Shown: piece after piece, positions 1-8,312 of the stretch
How positions within the stretch are numbered: position 1 is the first letter of the stretch
Layout: every line of letters begins with the position of its first letter
From: Solirubrobacter ginsenosidimutans
GTDB taxonomy: Bacteria > Actinomycetota > Thermoleophilia > Solirubrobacterales > Solirubrobacteraceae
DNA length: 64,000 bases
Direction of reading: 5' to 3'
Assembly: GCF_027587205.1 (NCBI RefSeq)
Contig: NZ_JAPDOD010000002.1
Span: forward strand, 62,001 to 126,000
The notes under the pieces: generated by a model
The model's database searches: none
Seen by the model: the letters and a program-made list of their open reading frames with translations, nothing else
What the model was told of the DNA's origin: nothing
Program-made: the position numbers and the translations under genes

Positions 1-1
1 C

Positions 2-130
2 GTGCTCGCGGCGCAATCCGTGAAGCCGCAGGCCCGCGTGTTGGCCGAGTCCCGCGGGCTGGCATGGGTCGAGGTCGACCTTGCCGTGCTCCGCGGCGAG
101 CGCGAACCGGCGCTCACGCTGTTTATCTGA
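2..130 (+). CDS. nucS: NucS/EndoMS mismatch endonuclease, C-terminal fragment
   Basis: Only the last 42 codons lie in the window; the frame is open from base 2 to a TGA at 128-130. The text KPQARVLAES followed by VEVDLAVLRG matches the end of the nuclease domain of NucS, the actinobacterial and archaeal endonuclease that cuts both strands at mismatches in place of MutS/MutL. The protein ends LTLFI, which fits the short C-terminal sliding-clamp-binding motif of the family. The stop codon directly abuts the stop codon of the convergent yjbQ-like gene. Recognition rests on a short fragment, so this is a strong but not complete identification. Confidence 0.8.
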   Translation: MLAAQSVKPQARVLAESRGLAWVEVDLAVLRGEREPALTLFI

Positions 131-550
131 CTACTCGCCGTTCAGCGTCACGACGAGCGAGCGCGGACCGCCGCGTTCGCGGTGCTCGCAGAGGTAGATC
201 CCCTGCCAGGTGCCGATGGCGAGGCCGCCGCCGCTCACCGGGAGCGTCAGCGACGGGCCGAGCAGCGACGCCTTGATGTGGGCGGGCATGTCGTCCGGCC
301 CTTCGATGGTGTGGGTCCAGTACGGCGCGTCCTCGGGGACGGCGACGTCGAACCAGCTCTCGAAGTCATCGCGCACGTCCGGCGACGCGTTCTCGTTCAA
401 CGTCAGCGAGGCGGACGTGTGGCGGATGAAGACGTGCAGCAGCCCGACGCGCAGCGAGCGCAGCTCCGGCACCGCCTCGACCACATCCCGCGTGATGAGG
501 TGAAAGCCGCGCGGCACCGGCCGCAGGGTGATCTCGCGCTGGACCCACAT
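131..550 (-). CDS. yjbQ: YjbQ/UPF0047 family protein
   Basis: A 139-residue protein of the usual length for the UPF0047/YjbQ family, named in some databases as a secondary thiamine-phosphate synthase because some members complement thiE mutants. The signature HVFIRHTSASLTLNENASPD (about residues 40-59) and the later GTWQGIYLCEHR are the conserved blocks with the metal/active-site His and Asn/Asp residues. The ATG at 548-550 gives the family-typical N-terminus. It faces nucS and lies 6 bp downstream of the alkyltransferase-like gene on the same strand, so the two are probably co-transcribed. The physiological function is not established for the family. Confidence 0.88.
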   Translation of the reverse strand: MWVQREITLRPVPRGFHLITRDVVEAVPELRSLRVGLLHVFIRHTSASLTLNENASPDVRDDFESWFDVAVPEDAPYWTHTIEGPDDMPAHIKASLLGPSLTLPVSGGGLAIGTWQGIYLCEHRERGGPRSLVVTLNGE

Positions 551-556
551 GCCGCC

Positions 557-838
557 CTACGGTATCCGGGCCGCCCGCATGTCCACCCGCTCGCCGCGGA
601 ACGGCACGCCCTCGGCCTCCAATAGCGCCCGCTGACGAGCGCCCTTCGCCAGCGACCCGTCGGCCCGCACGATCCGCCACCAGGGCAGAGCAGGATCGGT
701 GTCGCCGTGCAGCACCGTGCCGGCGAAGCGCGGCGCGCCGGGGGAGACGTCACCGTAGGAGCGCACGAACCCCTCGGGCACCGACCGGACCCGCTCCAGC
801 ACCGCATCTCGCCGCCTATTGTCTGAGCGATGCGCCAT
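557..838 (-). CDS. Alkyltransferase-like protein (ATL), MGMT-type DNA-binding domain without the acceptor Cys
   Basis: A 93-residue protein matching the C-terminal DNA-binding domain of O6-methylguanine-DNA methyltransferase. GFVRSYGD (residues 23-30) matches the winged-helix start, and LPWWRIVRADGSLA (from residue 51) aligns with the PCHRV active-site loop. The methyl-accepting Cys is Trp53, and the following His is Trp54. The protein should therefore bind O6-alkylguanine lesions and flag them for excision repair rather than remove the alkyl group, as shown for ATL1-type proteins. The ATG at 836-838 overlaps the start of the divergent DUF1028 gene by 9 bp; no better internal start is obvious. 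Confidence 0.85.
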   Translation of the reverse strand: MAHRSDNRRRDAVLERVRSVPEGFVRSYGDVSPGAPRFAGTVLHGDTDPALPWWRIVRADGSLAKGARQRALLEAEGVPFRGERVDMRAARIP

Positions 839-1717
839 GGGACGTATTCAATCGTGGCCCTCGATCCGGCGACCGGTGAGCTCGGTGTGGCGGTGCAGTC
901 GCACTGGTTCAGCGTCGGTCCGCTGTGCGCGTGGGCGCGGGCGGGGATCGGGGCCGTGGCGACGCAGTCCGTGGTCGAGCCCGCCTACGGGCCGAATGCG
1001 CTCGACCGGCTCGCCGACGGCGTCAACGCGAAGCAGGCGCTCGGGGAGTTGCTCGCCGCCGACTCGCTGCAGAGCGTCCGCCAGGTCGCGGTGATCGGTG
1101 TCGACGGCATGGTCTCGACCCACACGGGCAAGGACTGCATCGACCACGCCGGGCACGTGTCCGGCGACCACCACAGCTGCCAGGCCAACATGATGGCCCG
1201 CGACACGGTCCCGCAGGCGATGTCGGATGCGTTCGTCAGCTCGACCGGCGCGCTGCAGGACCGGCTCCTCGAAGCCCTCGAAGCGGCCGAAGGCCAAGGC
1301 GGGGACGTGCGCGGCCGCCAGTCGGCGGCGATGGTCGTCGTGCCCGCGGAGGGCGAGCCGTGGCGGCGGACGGTCGACCTGCGGGTGGAGGACCACGACG
1401 CGCCACTGCAAGAGCTGCGGCGCCTGATCACGCTCCAGCGCGCGTACGACCTGGCCGGAGCGGGCGACGAGTTGCTCGCCGCGGGGCGGACCGACGAGGC
1501 CGGGGAGCTGTACACCCGGGCCGCGCAGCTCGCGCCGAACTCCGACGAGCTGCTGTTCTGGTCAGGGCTGGCCCGCGCGCAGGCGGGCGATCTGCAGGCC
1601 GGCGTCGAAGCGGTTCGGCGGGCGGCCGAGGAGAACCCGAACTGGCTGGTTCTCCTCGACCGGCTCTCACCGGAATTCGCTCCGGCGGGTGAGGCGGTGC
1701 GCCAGGCGCTCCGCTAG
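830..1717 (+). CDS. DUF1028 family protein (Ntn-hydrolase-like)
   Basis: A 295-residue protein. The N-terminal two-thirds (TYSIVALDPATGELGVAVQS from residue 5, then VATQS and the YGPNAL segment) is the DUF1028 fold, grouped with Ntn-hydrolases, in which a residue near the N-terminus may act as nucleophile. GKDCIDHAGHVSG and MARDTVP are further family blocks. The C-terminal 90 residues look TPR-like (LLAAGRTDEAGELYTRAAQL). A TATTGT box at 817-822 lies 7 nt before ATG 830, consistent with a leaderless transcript. Its TAG stop shares the palindrome CTAG with the stop of the convergent secreted-protein gene. The substrate is unknown. Confidence 0.85.
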   Translation: MRHGTYSIVALDPATGELGVAVQSHWFSVGPLCAWARAGIGAVATQSVVEPAYGPNALDRLADGVNAKQALGELLAADSLQSVRQVAVIGVDGMVSTHTGKDCIDHAGHVSGDHHSCQANMMARDTVPQAMSDAFVSSTGALQDRLLEALEAAEGQGGDVRGRQSAAMVVVPAEGEPWRRTVDLRVEDHDAPLQELRRLITLQRAYDLAGAGDELLAAGRTDEAGELYTRAAQLAPNSDELLFWSGLARAQAGDLQAGVEAVRRAAEENPNWLVLLDRLSPEFAPAGEAVRQALR

Positions 1718-2475
1718 CAGATGACCTGCAGGTGGAACGAGGTCGGCGTCGTGGCGTTCACGGTCACCTGGCTGGTGTTGGACCCGGTGCCGGGCGTGAC
1801 GGCGAGCGCCTGCGGCGTCGGGCCGACGGGCGTGGCCGTGAAGGAGCACTTGCTGACGTCCTTGCCGAACGTGACCGTGTAGTCGTTGCCGGCCTGCGTC
1901 ACGTTGTTGCCGGTGCCGACGCCGCGGCCCGTGGCGACGGCGTTGCCGTTGGTGACGACGGCGAACAGCAGATCGCCGGCGGCGGCGAAGTCGGTCGCCT
2001 TCTTGCCCGTGAGCGTCTCGGCGTCGTCGAGATCAGCCGCGTCCTTGCCGTCGACCTTGTCGGCGTTGAGGCCCGTGGCGACGCCCGTGGCGTTGGTCGT
2101 GAACGGCGCGCCGGTCGGGTTGCCGGTCTCGATGCGGCCGGCCTCGAGGCCGACGGTGTTGAACTCGAACGCGTGCCCGCCCTTGAGGTTGACGGCCTTC
2201 ACGCAGGGCTCGTTGCCGAGCGAGGAGCGGCAGCCGTAGATGGCGCCACCGCCGTCGCCGTCCTTCTTGTTGGACTGGCGGGTGCCGTACGTCGAGTTGT
2301 TGGCGATGATCTCGGTCTCGGTGCTGAGAGCGAGCGCGGGGTTGCTCGACGGATTGCGCTTGCCGAGCAACATGTTGCGGCCTTCGCCGAAGCCCATCGC
2401 GACCGAGGGGACGCCGATCGCGAGGATAAGAGAGCAGACGATCGCTGCGCGACCGGAGAAACGGAGCTTCTTCAT
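1714..2475 (-). CDS. Secreted protein of unknown function
   Basis: A 253-residue protein with a clear signal peptide: MKKLRFSGRAAIVC, then a hydrophobic core ending near VPSVAMG (about residue 28). The mature part is Thr/Gly/Asn-rich. It contains an LNADKVDGKDAADLDD segment, a motif that recurs in exported actinobacterial proteins, and a C-terminal half with beta-rich appearance (DYTVTFGKDVSKCSFTATPV) ending in Cys. Four cysteines could form two disulfides. It does not match an enzyme I recognise and is likely a surface or exported structural protein. It ends convergently with the DUF1028 gene, sharing CTAG at 1714-1717. Confidence 0.75.
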   Translation of the reverse strand: MKKLRFSGRAAIVCSLILAIGVPSVAMGFGEGRNMLLGKRNPSSNPALALSTETEIIANNSTYGTRQSNKKDGDGGGAIYGCRSSLGNEPCVKAVNLKGGHAFEFNTVGLEAGRIETGNPTGAPFTTNATGVATGLNADKVDGKDAADLDDAETLTGKKATDFAAAGDLLFAVVTNGNAVATGRGVGTGNNVTQAGNDYTVTFGKDVSKCSFTATPVGPTPQALAVTPGTGSNTSQVTVNATTPTSFHLQVIC

Positions 2476-2490
2476 GCACCTTGCGACACC

Positions 2491-2515
2491 AGCCCCGCAA
2501 CAGAGTTGCGGGGCT
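2491..2515 (-). terminator. Inverted repeat, probable terminator after kgd
   Basis: Perfect 11-bp arms (2491-2501 and 2505-2515) around a 3-nt loop, GC-rich, 20 bp beyond the kgd stop codon on the minus strand. No T-run follows. It also lies just upstream of the start of the secreted-protein gene at 2475, so an attenuating role between the two same-strand genes is possible. Confidence 0.6.
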
Positions 2516-2535
2516 GCAAGGCGTCTGTCAGAGAG

Positions 2536-5500
2536 CTAGCGCTCCCCCGGCATCTTCTTCGGATTCACCGAAACCGGCACGCTGAGGTCGAGAGCGGTCC
2601 GGATGATCCGGGTCTGCTCGACGGTGTGGGCGGCCGGGTAACCCTCGCCCGGTGAGGCACGCTCCGGCCGGCCGACGTACCCGAACTCGATGTCGGTCGG
2701 GAGGATCTGCAGCAGGCGCGGCGACATGTGGGCGCGGGCGCCCATGTTGCGCGGCTCCTCCTGCGCCCACACGACCTCGCGCAGGTTCGGGTAGCGCTTG
2801 ACCTCTTCGAGGATCTGCGCCTGCGGGAACGGATACAGGAGCTCGACGCGGGTGATCGCGACGCCCTCGTTGTTCTCGCGGGTCGCGTGGCCCTTGAGGT
2901 CGTAGAACAGCTTGCCGGTGCAGAGCACCAGCCGCGTGACCTTGTCCACGTCCACCCGCGGCTCGGCGAGCACGGGGAAGAAGCGCGAGTCCGCCAGGTG
3001 CTCGATCCGCGACGTCGCCTGCGGCAGGCGCAGGAGCGACTTCGGGGTCATGATCACCAGCGGGCGCTGCTTGGCCACGCGCGCCTGGCGGCGCAACAGG
3101 TGGAAGTACTGCGCGGGCGTCGTCAGGTTCGCGACGCGGATGTTGCCCTCGGCGGCCAGCGTCAGGAAGCGCTCCATCCGACCCGACGAGTGTTCCGGAC
3201 CGGAGCCCTCGTAGCCGTGCGGCAGCAGCAGCGTCAGACGGGTCGTCTGGCCCCACTTCGACAGCGCGGACACGATGAACTGGTCGACGATCACCTGGGC
3301 CGAGTTGACGAAGTCGCCGAACTGGGCCTCCCACAGCACGAGCGCTTCGGGCGCCTCCATCGAGTAGCCGTACTCGAAGCCGAGGCAGGCGATCTCGCTC
3401 AACGGCGAGTTGTGCAGCTCCATCGGCGCCAGCGCGCCCGGGAGGGACTGGATCGGTGAGATCCGCTGCCCCGTCTTCGGGTCGTGCAGCACCAGGTGGC
3501 GCTGGGAGAACGTGCCGCGCTCGGCGTCCTGGCCGGTCAACCGCACCGGCGTGCCCTCGGTGAGCAGCGACGCGTACGCCAGCGACTCCGCCTGCGCCCA
3601 GTCGATGCCGCCGTCAGGGCCGATGGCCTGACGCCGGCGCTCGAGCTGCTTGACCAGCTTCGGGTGCACGGTGAAGCCCTCGGGAACCCGCAGCAGCTCC
3701 TCGTTGAGGGACTGCAGGCGCTCGGTCGAGACCGCGGTCTTGACCTCCGGCGACGCCGAGCGATCGAGCTCGTAGCCGCCCGTGGGCTGCTCGTCGCCCG
3801 CGCTCTGCAGCTGCTCCTTGAGCTCGCGATGGCGCTTGGAGAGGTCCTCCCAGATCTCGGCGGAGATCGCTTCGGACTCTTCCTCGGTGACGGTGCCGTT
3901 ACCCACCAGCGAGGCCGCGTAGAGCTCGCGCACCGGCTTCTTGGCCTTGATCTTGGCCGTCATCTCCGGCTGCGTGTACGCCGGCTCGTCGGCCTCATTG
4001 TGGCCGTAGCGGCGGTAGCCGATCAGGTCGATCAGGACGTCGTGGCCGAACTCCTGGCGGAACGCGAACGCGAGCCGGACCGCGGAGATGCAGGCGGCGA
4101 CGTCGTCGGCGTTGACGTGGAAGATCGGGACGTCGAAGCCCTTGGCGAGGTCCGAGGCCCAGCGGGTGGAGCGCGAATCGTCCGGGTCGGTGGTGAAGCC
4201 GACCTGGTTGTTGGTGATCAGGTGCAGCGTGCCGCCGACGGTGTAGCCGTCGAGCGCCTGCAGGTTCAGCGTCTCCGCCACCACGCCCTGGCCGGGGAAG
4301 GCCGCGTCGCCGTGGAGGATGATCGGCATCGCGGCGTTGGTGTCCAGCGTCGCGTGGGTGCCCTGACGTGAGGTCTGCACCGCGCGGGTGGCGCCTTCGA
4401 CGACCGGCCCGACGTACTCGAGGTGGGAGGGGTTGGACTCCAGCCGGACCAGGACGCTCTCCTGGTCGCCGCACTGGTAGGTGCCCTGGGCGCCGTGGTG
4501 GTACTTGACGTCGCCCGTGCCGCCCTGCGGGATCGTGGTCACGGCCTCGATCGAGGACGCGCCTTCGAACTCGCGGAAGATCGTCTCGTACGCGCGACCC
4601 AGGTTGTGCGCGAGCACGTTCAGCCGGCCGCGGTGGGCCATGCCGATCACGACTTCGCGCGCGCCCTCGGCGGCGGCGAGCTGGATCATCTCGTCGAGCA
4701 TCGGGACGGTCATGTCCAGACCCTCGATCGAGAACTGCTTCTGGCCCAGGTAGGCCTTGTGCATGAAGCGCTCGAACGAGTCCACCTGCGTCAGGCGACG
4801 CAGCAGCGCGACGTTCTCCTCCGGGCCGAGCGGCTTGCGGAACGCGCCGGTCTCGATCTTCTCGCGCAGCCAGACGCGCTGGCGGTGCGAGGCGATGTGC
4901 TCGATCTCGTAGGCGATCGTGCCGCAGTAGGTCTCCCGCAGGTGCGGGATGACGTCCGCCAGCGTCTCGCCAGGCACGCCCACGCGCAGGATCGAGGCCG
5001 GGATCTTGGCCATGATCTCGGGCGTCAGCTTCAGCGGCTCGGGGTCCAGCGCGGGGTCGCCCTCAGGCTCGGAGCCGAGCGGGTCCAGCCGCGCGGCCAG
5101 GTGGCCGTGCGTGCGGTGCGCCTTGATCAGCGACATCGCGGCCTGGACGGCCTGCAGCAGCTCGAGGTTCGGCTCCGCCGCGACGACGGGAGCGGCCTCG
5201 GTCTCGGTCGGCGGCAGCGGCGCCGAGACGATCGTCGGCGTCGGCGCCGTGGGCGCCGCGCCGATCTCCACGCCCAGGTCGGAGAAGACCTGCTCGTAGA
5301 AGCCGTGCTCGCCCTGCAGATACGCCTCGACGACCTGCAGGAACTGGCCGGACTCGGCGCCCTGGATGATGCGATGGTCGTACGTCGACGTCATCGTCAT
5401 CACCTTCTCGGCGCCGATCGTGGCGCCGATCCCGGACAGGCCGGGCGGGTAGCCGATCGAGCCGGTGGCGACGATCGTGCCCTGCCCGTTCATCAGGCGG

Positions 5501-6852
5501 GGAACCGAGGCGATGGTGCCGATGCCGCCCGGGTTGGTGAGCGAGACGTTCGCGCCCTGGAGGTCGTCGGCGGTGAGCTTGTTCTCGCGCGCCTTGCCGA
5601 TCAGGACGTTGAAGGCGTCCAGGAACTGCGGGAACGTGAGGCGGCCCGCGTCCTTGATCACGGGCACCATCAGCGTGCGCCCGCCGCCCTTCTTCTCGAC
5701 GTCGACCGCGATGCCGAGGTTGACGCCGCCGTCGTCGAAGACGTGCGGCTTGCCGTCGAGCTCGGCGAAGTGGTACGCCATCACCGGCATCTGCTCGGTC
5801 GCGGCGCGTGCGATCGCGTACGCGATCAGGTGCGTGAAGGAGACCTTCTGACCGGCGCCCTTGAGCTGCTTGCGGCGGACGTCCAGGTTGGTGACCGTGA
5901 AGGTGCGGAACGAGGTCGCGGTCGGGATCTTGCGCGACTCGTCCATGTAGCGCGCGAGCACGGCACTGGCGCCCTTCAGGAGCGTCTGCTTGCCGTCGGT
6001 CGGCGCCGGGGCGGCAGCCGCCTTCGCCGGCGCCGCGTGGCCGTTCTCCTGGAAGGCGAGCACGTCGGCCTTGCCGATGCGCCCATCCGGGCCGGTCCCG
6101 GTGACCTTGCCCAGGTCGACGCCGTGTGCCGCCGCGACGCGGGCCGCGACCGGCGTGACTTTCAGGCCGTCGGGCGTGTGGATCGTCTCGACGTCACCCG
6201 CGGGAGACGCTTCCGTCGGGACAGGAGCGTTAAGGTCGGATGATCGGGGTGGGGCGGAGGGGATGTCCTGCCTTTTCGTCTCCGCGGCGCCGTTGCCGGA
6301 GGTCATGCGGGCGATGACCTGGCCGACCGTGACCGTGTCGCCGGCGTCGGCGAGCACCTCGGTCAGCGTGCCGGAAGTCGGCGCGGGGACCTCCGCGTCC
6401 ACTTTGTCGGTCGAGATCTCGACGATCGTCTCGTCTTCGGCGACCGAATCTCCGGGCTGCTTGGCCCATTCGAGGATCGTGCCCTCGGAGACGGACTCGC
6501 CCATGGCGGGCATCTCGATCTCGATGACCGTGGCCTCCGCCGAAGGCGGTGCTTCCGCCGCCTCCTCAGGCGCATCCGCGGTGATCGCAGGACCCGACCC
6601 GTTGGTCGGCGCGATCTCGGCCAGCACGCTGCCGACCCCGACGGTGTCGCCCTCGGCGGCGTGGATCTTGACCACGGTGCCGCTCACGGGGGCGGGGACC
6701 TCCGCATCGACCTTGTCGGTCGAGATTTCGACGAGTGTCTCGTCCTCCGAGATCTCGTCGCCTTCCTGTTTGTGCCACTCCAGGATGGAGCCCTCGGAGA
6801 CCGAGTCGCCCATCGGGGGCATGACCACTTCAACCGTGGTGTTCACTGCCAT
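2536..6852 (-). CDS. kgd: Multifunctional 2-oxoglutarate metabolism enzyme Kgd (lipoyl-lipoyl-PSBD-E2-E1 fusion)
   Basis: A 1438-residue fusion that catalyses the 2-oxoglutarate decarboxylase/dehydrogenase step of the TCA cycle. Domains in order: lipoyl domain 1 (about 5-82, lipoyl Lys47 in STDKVDAE), lipoyl domain 2 (about 108-184, Lys150 in the same motif), peripheral-subunit-binding domain (about 231-267), E2 succinyltransferase core (about 290-525, with TYDHRIIQG around His493), then the ThDP-dependent E1 (about 560-1438, with GMAHRGRLNVLAHN and HGDAAFPGQGVVAETLN). Mycobacterial and corynebacterial Kgd/OdhA have the E2-E1 fusion but, as far as I know, lack lipoyl domains, which explains the roughly 200 extra residues here. 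ATG at 6850-6852 is the natural start. Confidence 0.95.
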   Translation of the reverse strand: MAVNTTVEVVMPPMGDSVSEGSILEWHKQEGDEISEDETLVEISTDKVDAEVPAPVSGTVVKIHAAEGDTVGVGSVLAEIAPTNGSGPAITADAPEEAAEAPPSAEATVIEIEMPAMGESVSEGTILEWAKQPGDSVAEDETIVEISTDKVDAEVPAPTSGTLTEVLADAGDTVTVGQVIARMTSGNGAAETKRQDIPSAPPRSSDLNAPVPTEASPAGDVETIHTPDGLKVTPVAARVAAAHGVDLGKVTGTGPDGRIGKADVLAFQENGHAAPAKAAAAPAPTDGKQTLLKGASAVLARYMDESRKIPTATSFRTFTVTNLDVRRKQLKGAGQKVSFTHLIAYAIARAATEQMPVMAYHFAELDGKPHVFDDGGVNLGIAVDVEKKGGGRTLMVPVIKDAGRLTFPQFLDAFNVLIGKARENKLTADDLQGANVSLTNPGGIGTIASVPRLMNGQGTIVATGSIGYPPGLSGIGATIGAEKVMTMTSTYDHRIIQGAESGQFLQVVEAYLQGEHGFYEQVFSDLGVEIGAAPTAPTPTIVSAPLPPTETEAAPVVAAEPNLELLQAVQAAMSLIKAHRTHGHLAARLDPLGSEPEGDPALDPEPLKLTPEIMAKIPASILRVGVPGETLADVIPHLRETYCGTIAYEIEHIASHRQRVWLREKIETGAFRKPLGPEENVALLRRLTQVDSFERFMHKAYLGQKQFSIEGLDMTVPMLDEMIQLAAAEGAREVVIGMAHRGRLNVLAHNLGRAYETIFREFEGASSIEAVTTIPQGGTGDVKYHHGAQGTYQCGDQESVLVRLESNPSHLEYVGPVVEGATRAVQTSRQGTHATLDTNAAMPIILHGDAAFPGQGVVAETLNLQALDGYTVGGTLHLITNNQVGFTTDPDDSRSTRWASDLAKGFDVPIFHVNADDVAACISAVRLAFAFRQEFGHDVLIDLIGYRRYGHNEADEPAYTQPEMTAKIKAKKPVRELYAASLVGNGTVTEEESEAISAEIWEDLSKRHRELKEQLQSAGDEQPTGGYELDRSASPEVKTAVSTERLQSLNEELLRVPEGFTVHPKLVKQLERRRQAIGPDGGIDWAQAESLAYASLLTEGTPVRLTGQDAERGTFSQRHLVLHDPKTGQRISPIQSLPGALAPMELHNSPLSEIACLGFEYGYSMEAPEALVLWEAQFGDFVNSAQVIVDQFIVSALSKWGQTTRLTLLLPHGYEGSGPEHSSGRMERFLTLAAEGNIRVANLTTPAQYFHLLRRQARVAKQRPLVIMTPKSLLRLPQATSRIEHLADSRFFPVLAEPRVDVDKVTRLVLCTGKLFYDLKGHATRENNEGVAITRVELLYPFPQAQILEEVKRYPNLREVVWAQEEPRNMGARAHMSPRLLQILPTDIEFGYVGRPERASPGEGYPAAHTVEQTRIIRTALDLSVPVSVNPKKMPGER

Positions 6853-6861
6853 ATCAGGGTC

Positions 6862-7170
6862 CTAGACCATATCGCGTTGTGGGAGTCCTGCAGGGGAAAC
6901 TGCACGCCGTTCCGCATACAAAAAACCGATGGTGCCCGCAAAGGGTCCCACGCCACCGACGACCGCGACCATGACCCCGAGCCAGAGGGGGATCACGCGG
7001 CGCCGGACGGCATCGACGCAGAGCAGCGACATGACGATCCAGCCGATGCCGTGAGCCCATCCGAGCACGTACTTCGCCTCGTCGTGACCACCTGCGATCG
7101 CGACGACCAGCAGGGCGGTGTAGATCGCCGAGTGCGTGAAGGAGAGGTACTTGAGCGCGCGGAAGCTCAC
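6862..7170 (-). CDS. Small integral membrane protein (DUF3817-like)
   Basis: A 102-residue protein with a GTG start at 7168-7170. Three hydrophobic helices are visible, near residues 11-27 (IYTALLVVAIAGG), 36-53 and 61-86. The order (F-K-Y-L-S-F-T-H-S at the N-terminus, a GWAHGIGWI segment in the second helix) resembles DUF3817 actinobacterial membrane proteins. It sits 9 bp upstream of kgd on the same strand and just after the Nudix gene, so all three may form one transcript. No function is assigned to the family. Confidence 0.7.
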   Translation of the reverse strand: MSFRALKYLSFTHSAIYTALLVVAIAGGHDEAKYVLGWAHGIGWIVMSLLCVDAVRRRVIPLWLGVMVAVVGGVGPFAGTIGFLYAERRAVSPAGLPQRDMV

Positions 7171-7173
7171 GGG

Positions 7174-7827
7174 CTAGCCACTAGCTAACAACGTTGCCAT
7201 CCGCCGAAGTTGCGGATGTGATTCTTCTGGCCAATCGTTGGGGTCCGGAGGCCACCAGGCGTGGGCGTCGTGCTCGTGATCGCGGGTGACCTCGGTGCCG
7301 GGGGACAGCCATGCCTGACCGATCAACATCGCCATGTCACCTGGGGTGGAGATGAGCGCTTCGACGGCGATCCGCTCGGGTTGCACGGACCACTCTTCGG
7401 CAAGTTCGCGCCCGAGCGCGAGTGCCGGATCCTCGCCTGCATCAACGGCTCCGCCCGCTCCGAGCGCCCAGACCCCCGCCCAGGTGGCGACCCACTCCGC
7501 GCGCCGGCCGGCGAGCCAGCGGCCCTCGGAATCGCGCACGACGCAGAGCACGGAGAGCGCGCCGGAGGCGTCCTCGCGCAGCAGTCGCAGCGCCCAGCGC
7601 ATCTCCTGGAGCTCCAGTTGGAGCTGCCCATTAACAACGGTGAAGCTCTGCAAGCGTCCTGCCAGACCGTCGTGCGACGGCGAGGAACGGGCCTTCAATT
7701 CCGCGATCGCGGAGTCCGCGGCGGCGACCTTGTCAGGCGTCGGTTCGTAGGGCGTGGTGCTCCAGCGCGACGTGACCCGGTCGAGCGGCCAGGGACCGCG
7801 AGCGAGGATGCCGGGCGGGTAAGGCAA
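7174..7827 (-). CDS. Nudix hydrolase
   Basis: About 217 residues with a C-terminal Nudix domain that hydrolyses nucleoside diphosphates linked to another group. The box G-x5-E-x7-REL-x-EE is present (GEDPALALGRELAEEW), but the conserved Gly near its end is Ser (WSV). The following WWPPDPNDWPEESHPQ resembles a substrate loop. The open frame runs on upstream to 8211, but that part is antisense to another gene and is not coding-like. No ATG or GTG lies in the right place, so a TTG at 7825-7827 is taken as the start, with low certainty. It stops 3 bp before the small membrane protein gene. Confidence 0.75.
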   Translation of the reverse strand: MPYPPGILARGPWPLDRVTSRWSTTPYEPTPDKVAAADSAIAELKARSSPSHDGLAGRLQSFTVVNGQLQLELQEMRWALRLLREDASGALSVLCVVRDSEGRWLAGRRAEWVATWAGVWALGAGGAVDAGEDPALALGRELAEEWSVQPERIAVEALISTPGDMAMLIGQAWLSPGTEVTRDHEHDAHAWWPPDPNDWPEESHPQLRRMATLLASG

Positions 7828-7866
7828 GACGTGATCCAGCCTACCCCGAGCGGTACCCTGCGATCT

Positions 7867-8208
7867 ATGTCGCTCGAAGCCTCCGGCAAGAACATGGAAG
7901 CCGTTTGCAAGGCCAAGGAGGCGCACAACAACACGTGCCCCTGGGGCGGCAACGCGACCGAGGTCCACCTGACCTTCTTCGACATCGATCGCCTCGGCTG
8001 GGAAGAGGGAGACACGATCTGCGGCCTCACCGTCGTCGGCGATGAGAAGGTCGCCACCGGGATGATGCGCGTCACCTGCGACGCCGAGCCCGACGGTGAC
8101 AAGGACGAGTCCGAAGAGGTCGAAGAGGTCGTCGACGCCGTGTCCGAGCGCGAACTCGTGCCTGTCGGCCCGAGCACCGTGCCGGAGCACACCCCCTCCT
8201 GGAATTAG
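7867..8208 (+). CDS. Hypothetical acidic protein
   Basis: A 113-residue protein with no family I recognise. It starts at ATG 7867, 7 nt after a TACCCT box (7854-7859), which suggests a leaderless transcript. The N-terminal 75 residues look globular with three or four Cys (AVCKAKEAHNNTCPWGG, DTICG, VTCDAEP). A very acidic stretch follows (GDKDESEEVEEVVDAVSE), then a Pro/Ser-rich tail. It is soluble, with no signal peptide. Codon third positions are GC-rich as in neighbouring genes, which supports it as real. It is divergent from the Nudix gene. Confidence 0.65.
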   Translation: MSLEASGKNMEAVCKAKEAHNNTCPWGGNATEVHLTFFDIDRLGWEEGDTICGLTVVGDEKVATGMMRVTCDAEPDGDKDESEEVEEVVDAVSERELVPVGPSTVPEHTPSWN

Positions 8209-8219
8209 CAATTAGTACC

Positions 8220-8244
8220 GGCGGTCCAGCGAGTCTGGACCGCC
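8220..8244 (+). terminator. Stem-loop downstream of the acidic-protein gene
   Basis: Perfect 10-bp arms (8220-8229, 8235-8244) around the loop CGAGT, 11 bp past the TAG of the 7867-8208 gene. A second hairpin (8282-8288 with 8295-8301, 7 bp) sits directly before the GGAGG ribosome-binding site of the amine permease at 8313, so the leader 8245-8312 may itself be regulatory. Confidence 0.6.
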
Positions 8245-8312
8245 AAACCCTCCCCGCAGGGCTGCTGACGCGGTCTCCTGCCTGACGATCCGCTTCGTCA
8301 GCTGGAGGTCGC

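Noticed and set aside
4423..6243. 606-codon open frame on the plus strand
   Set aside because: It is antisense to kgd, Arg/Asp/Val-rich with no recognisable domain; long antisense frames are expected in GC-rich genes.
7828..8211. N-terminal extension of the Nudix frame
   Set aside because: It runs antisense through the 7867-8208 gene and shows no Nudix-related sequence.
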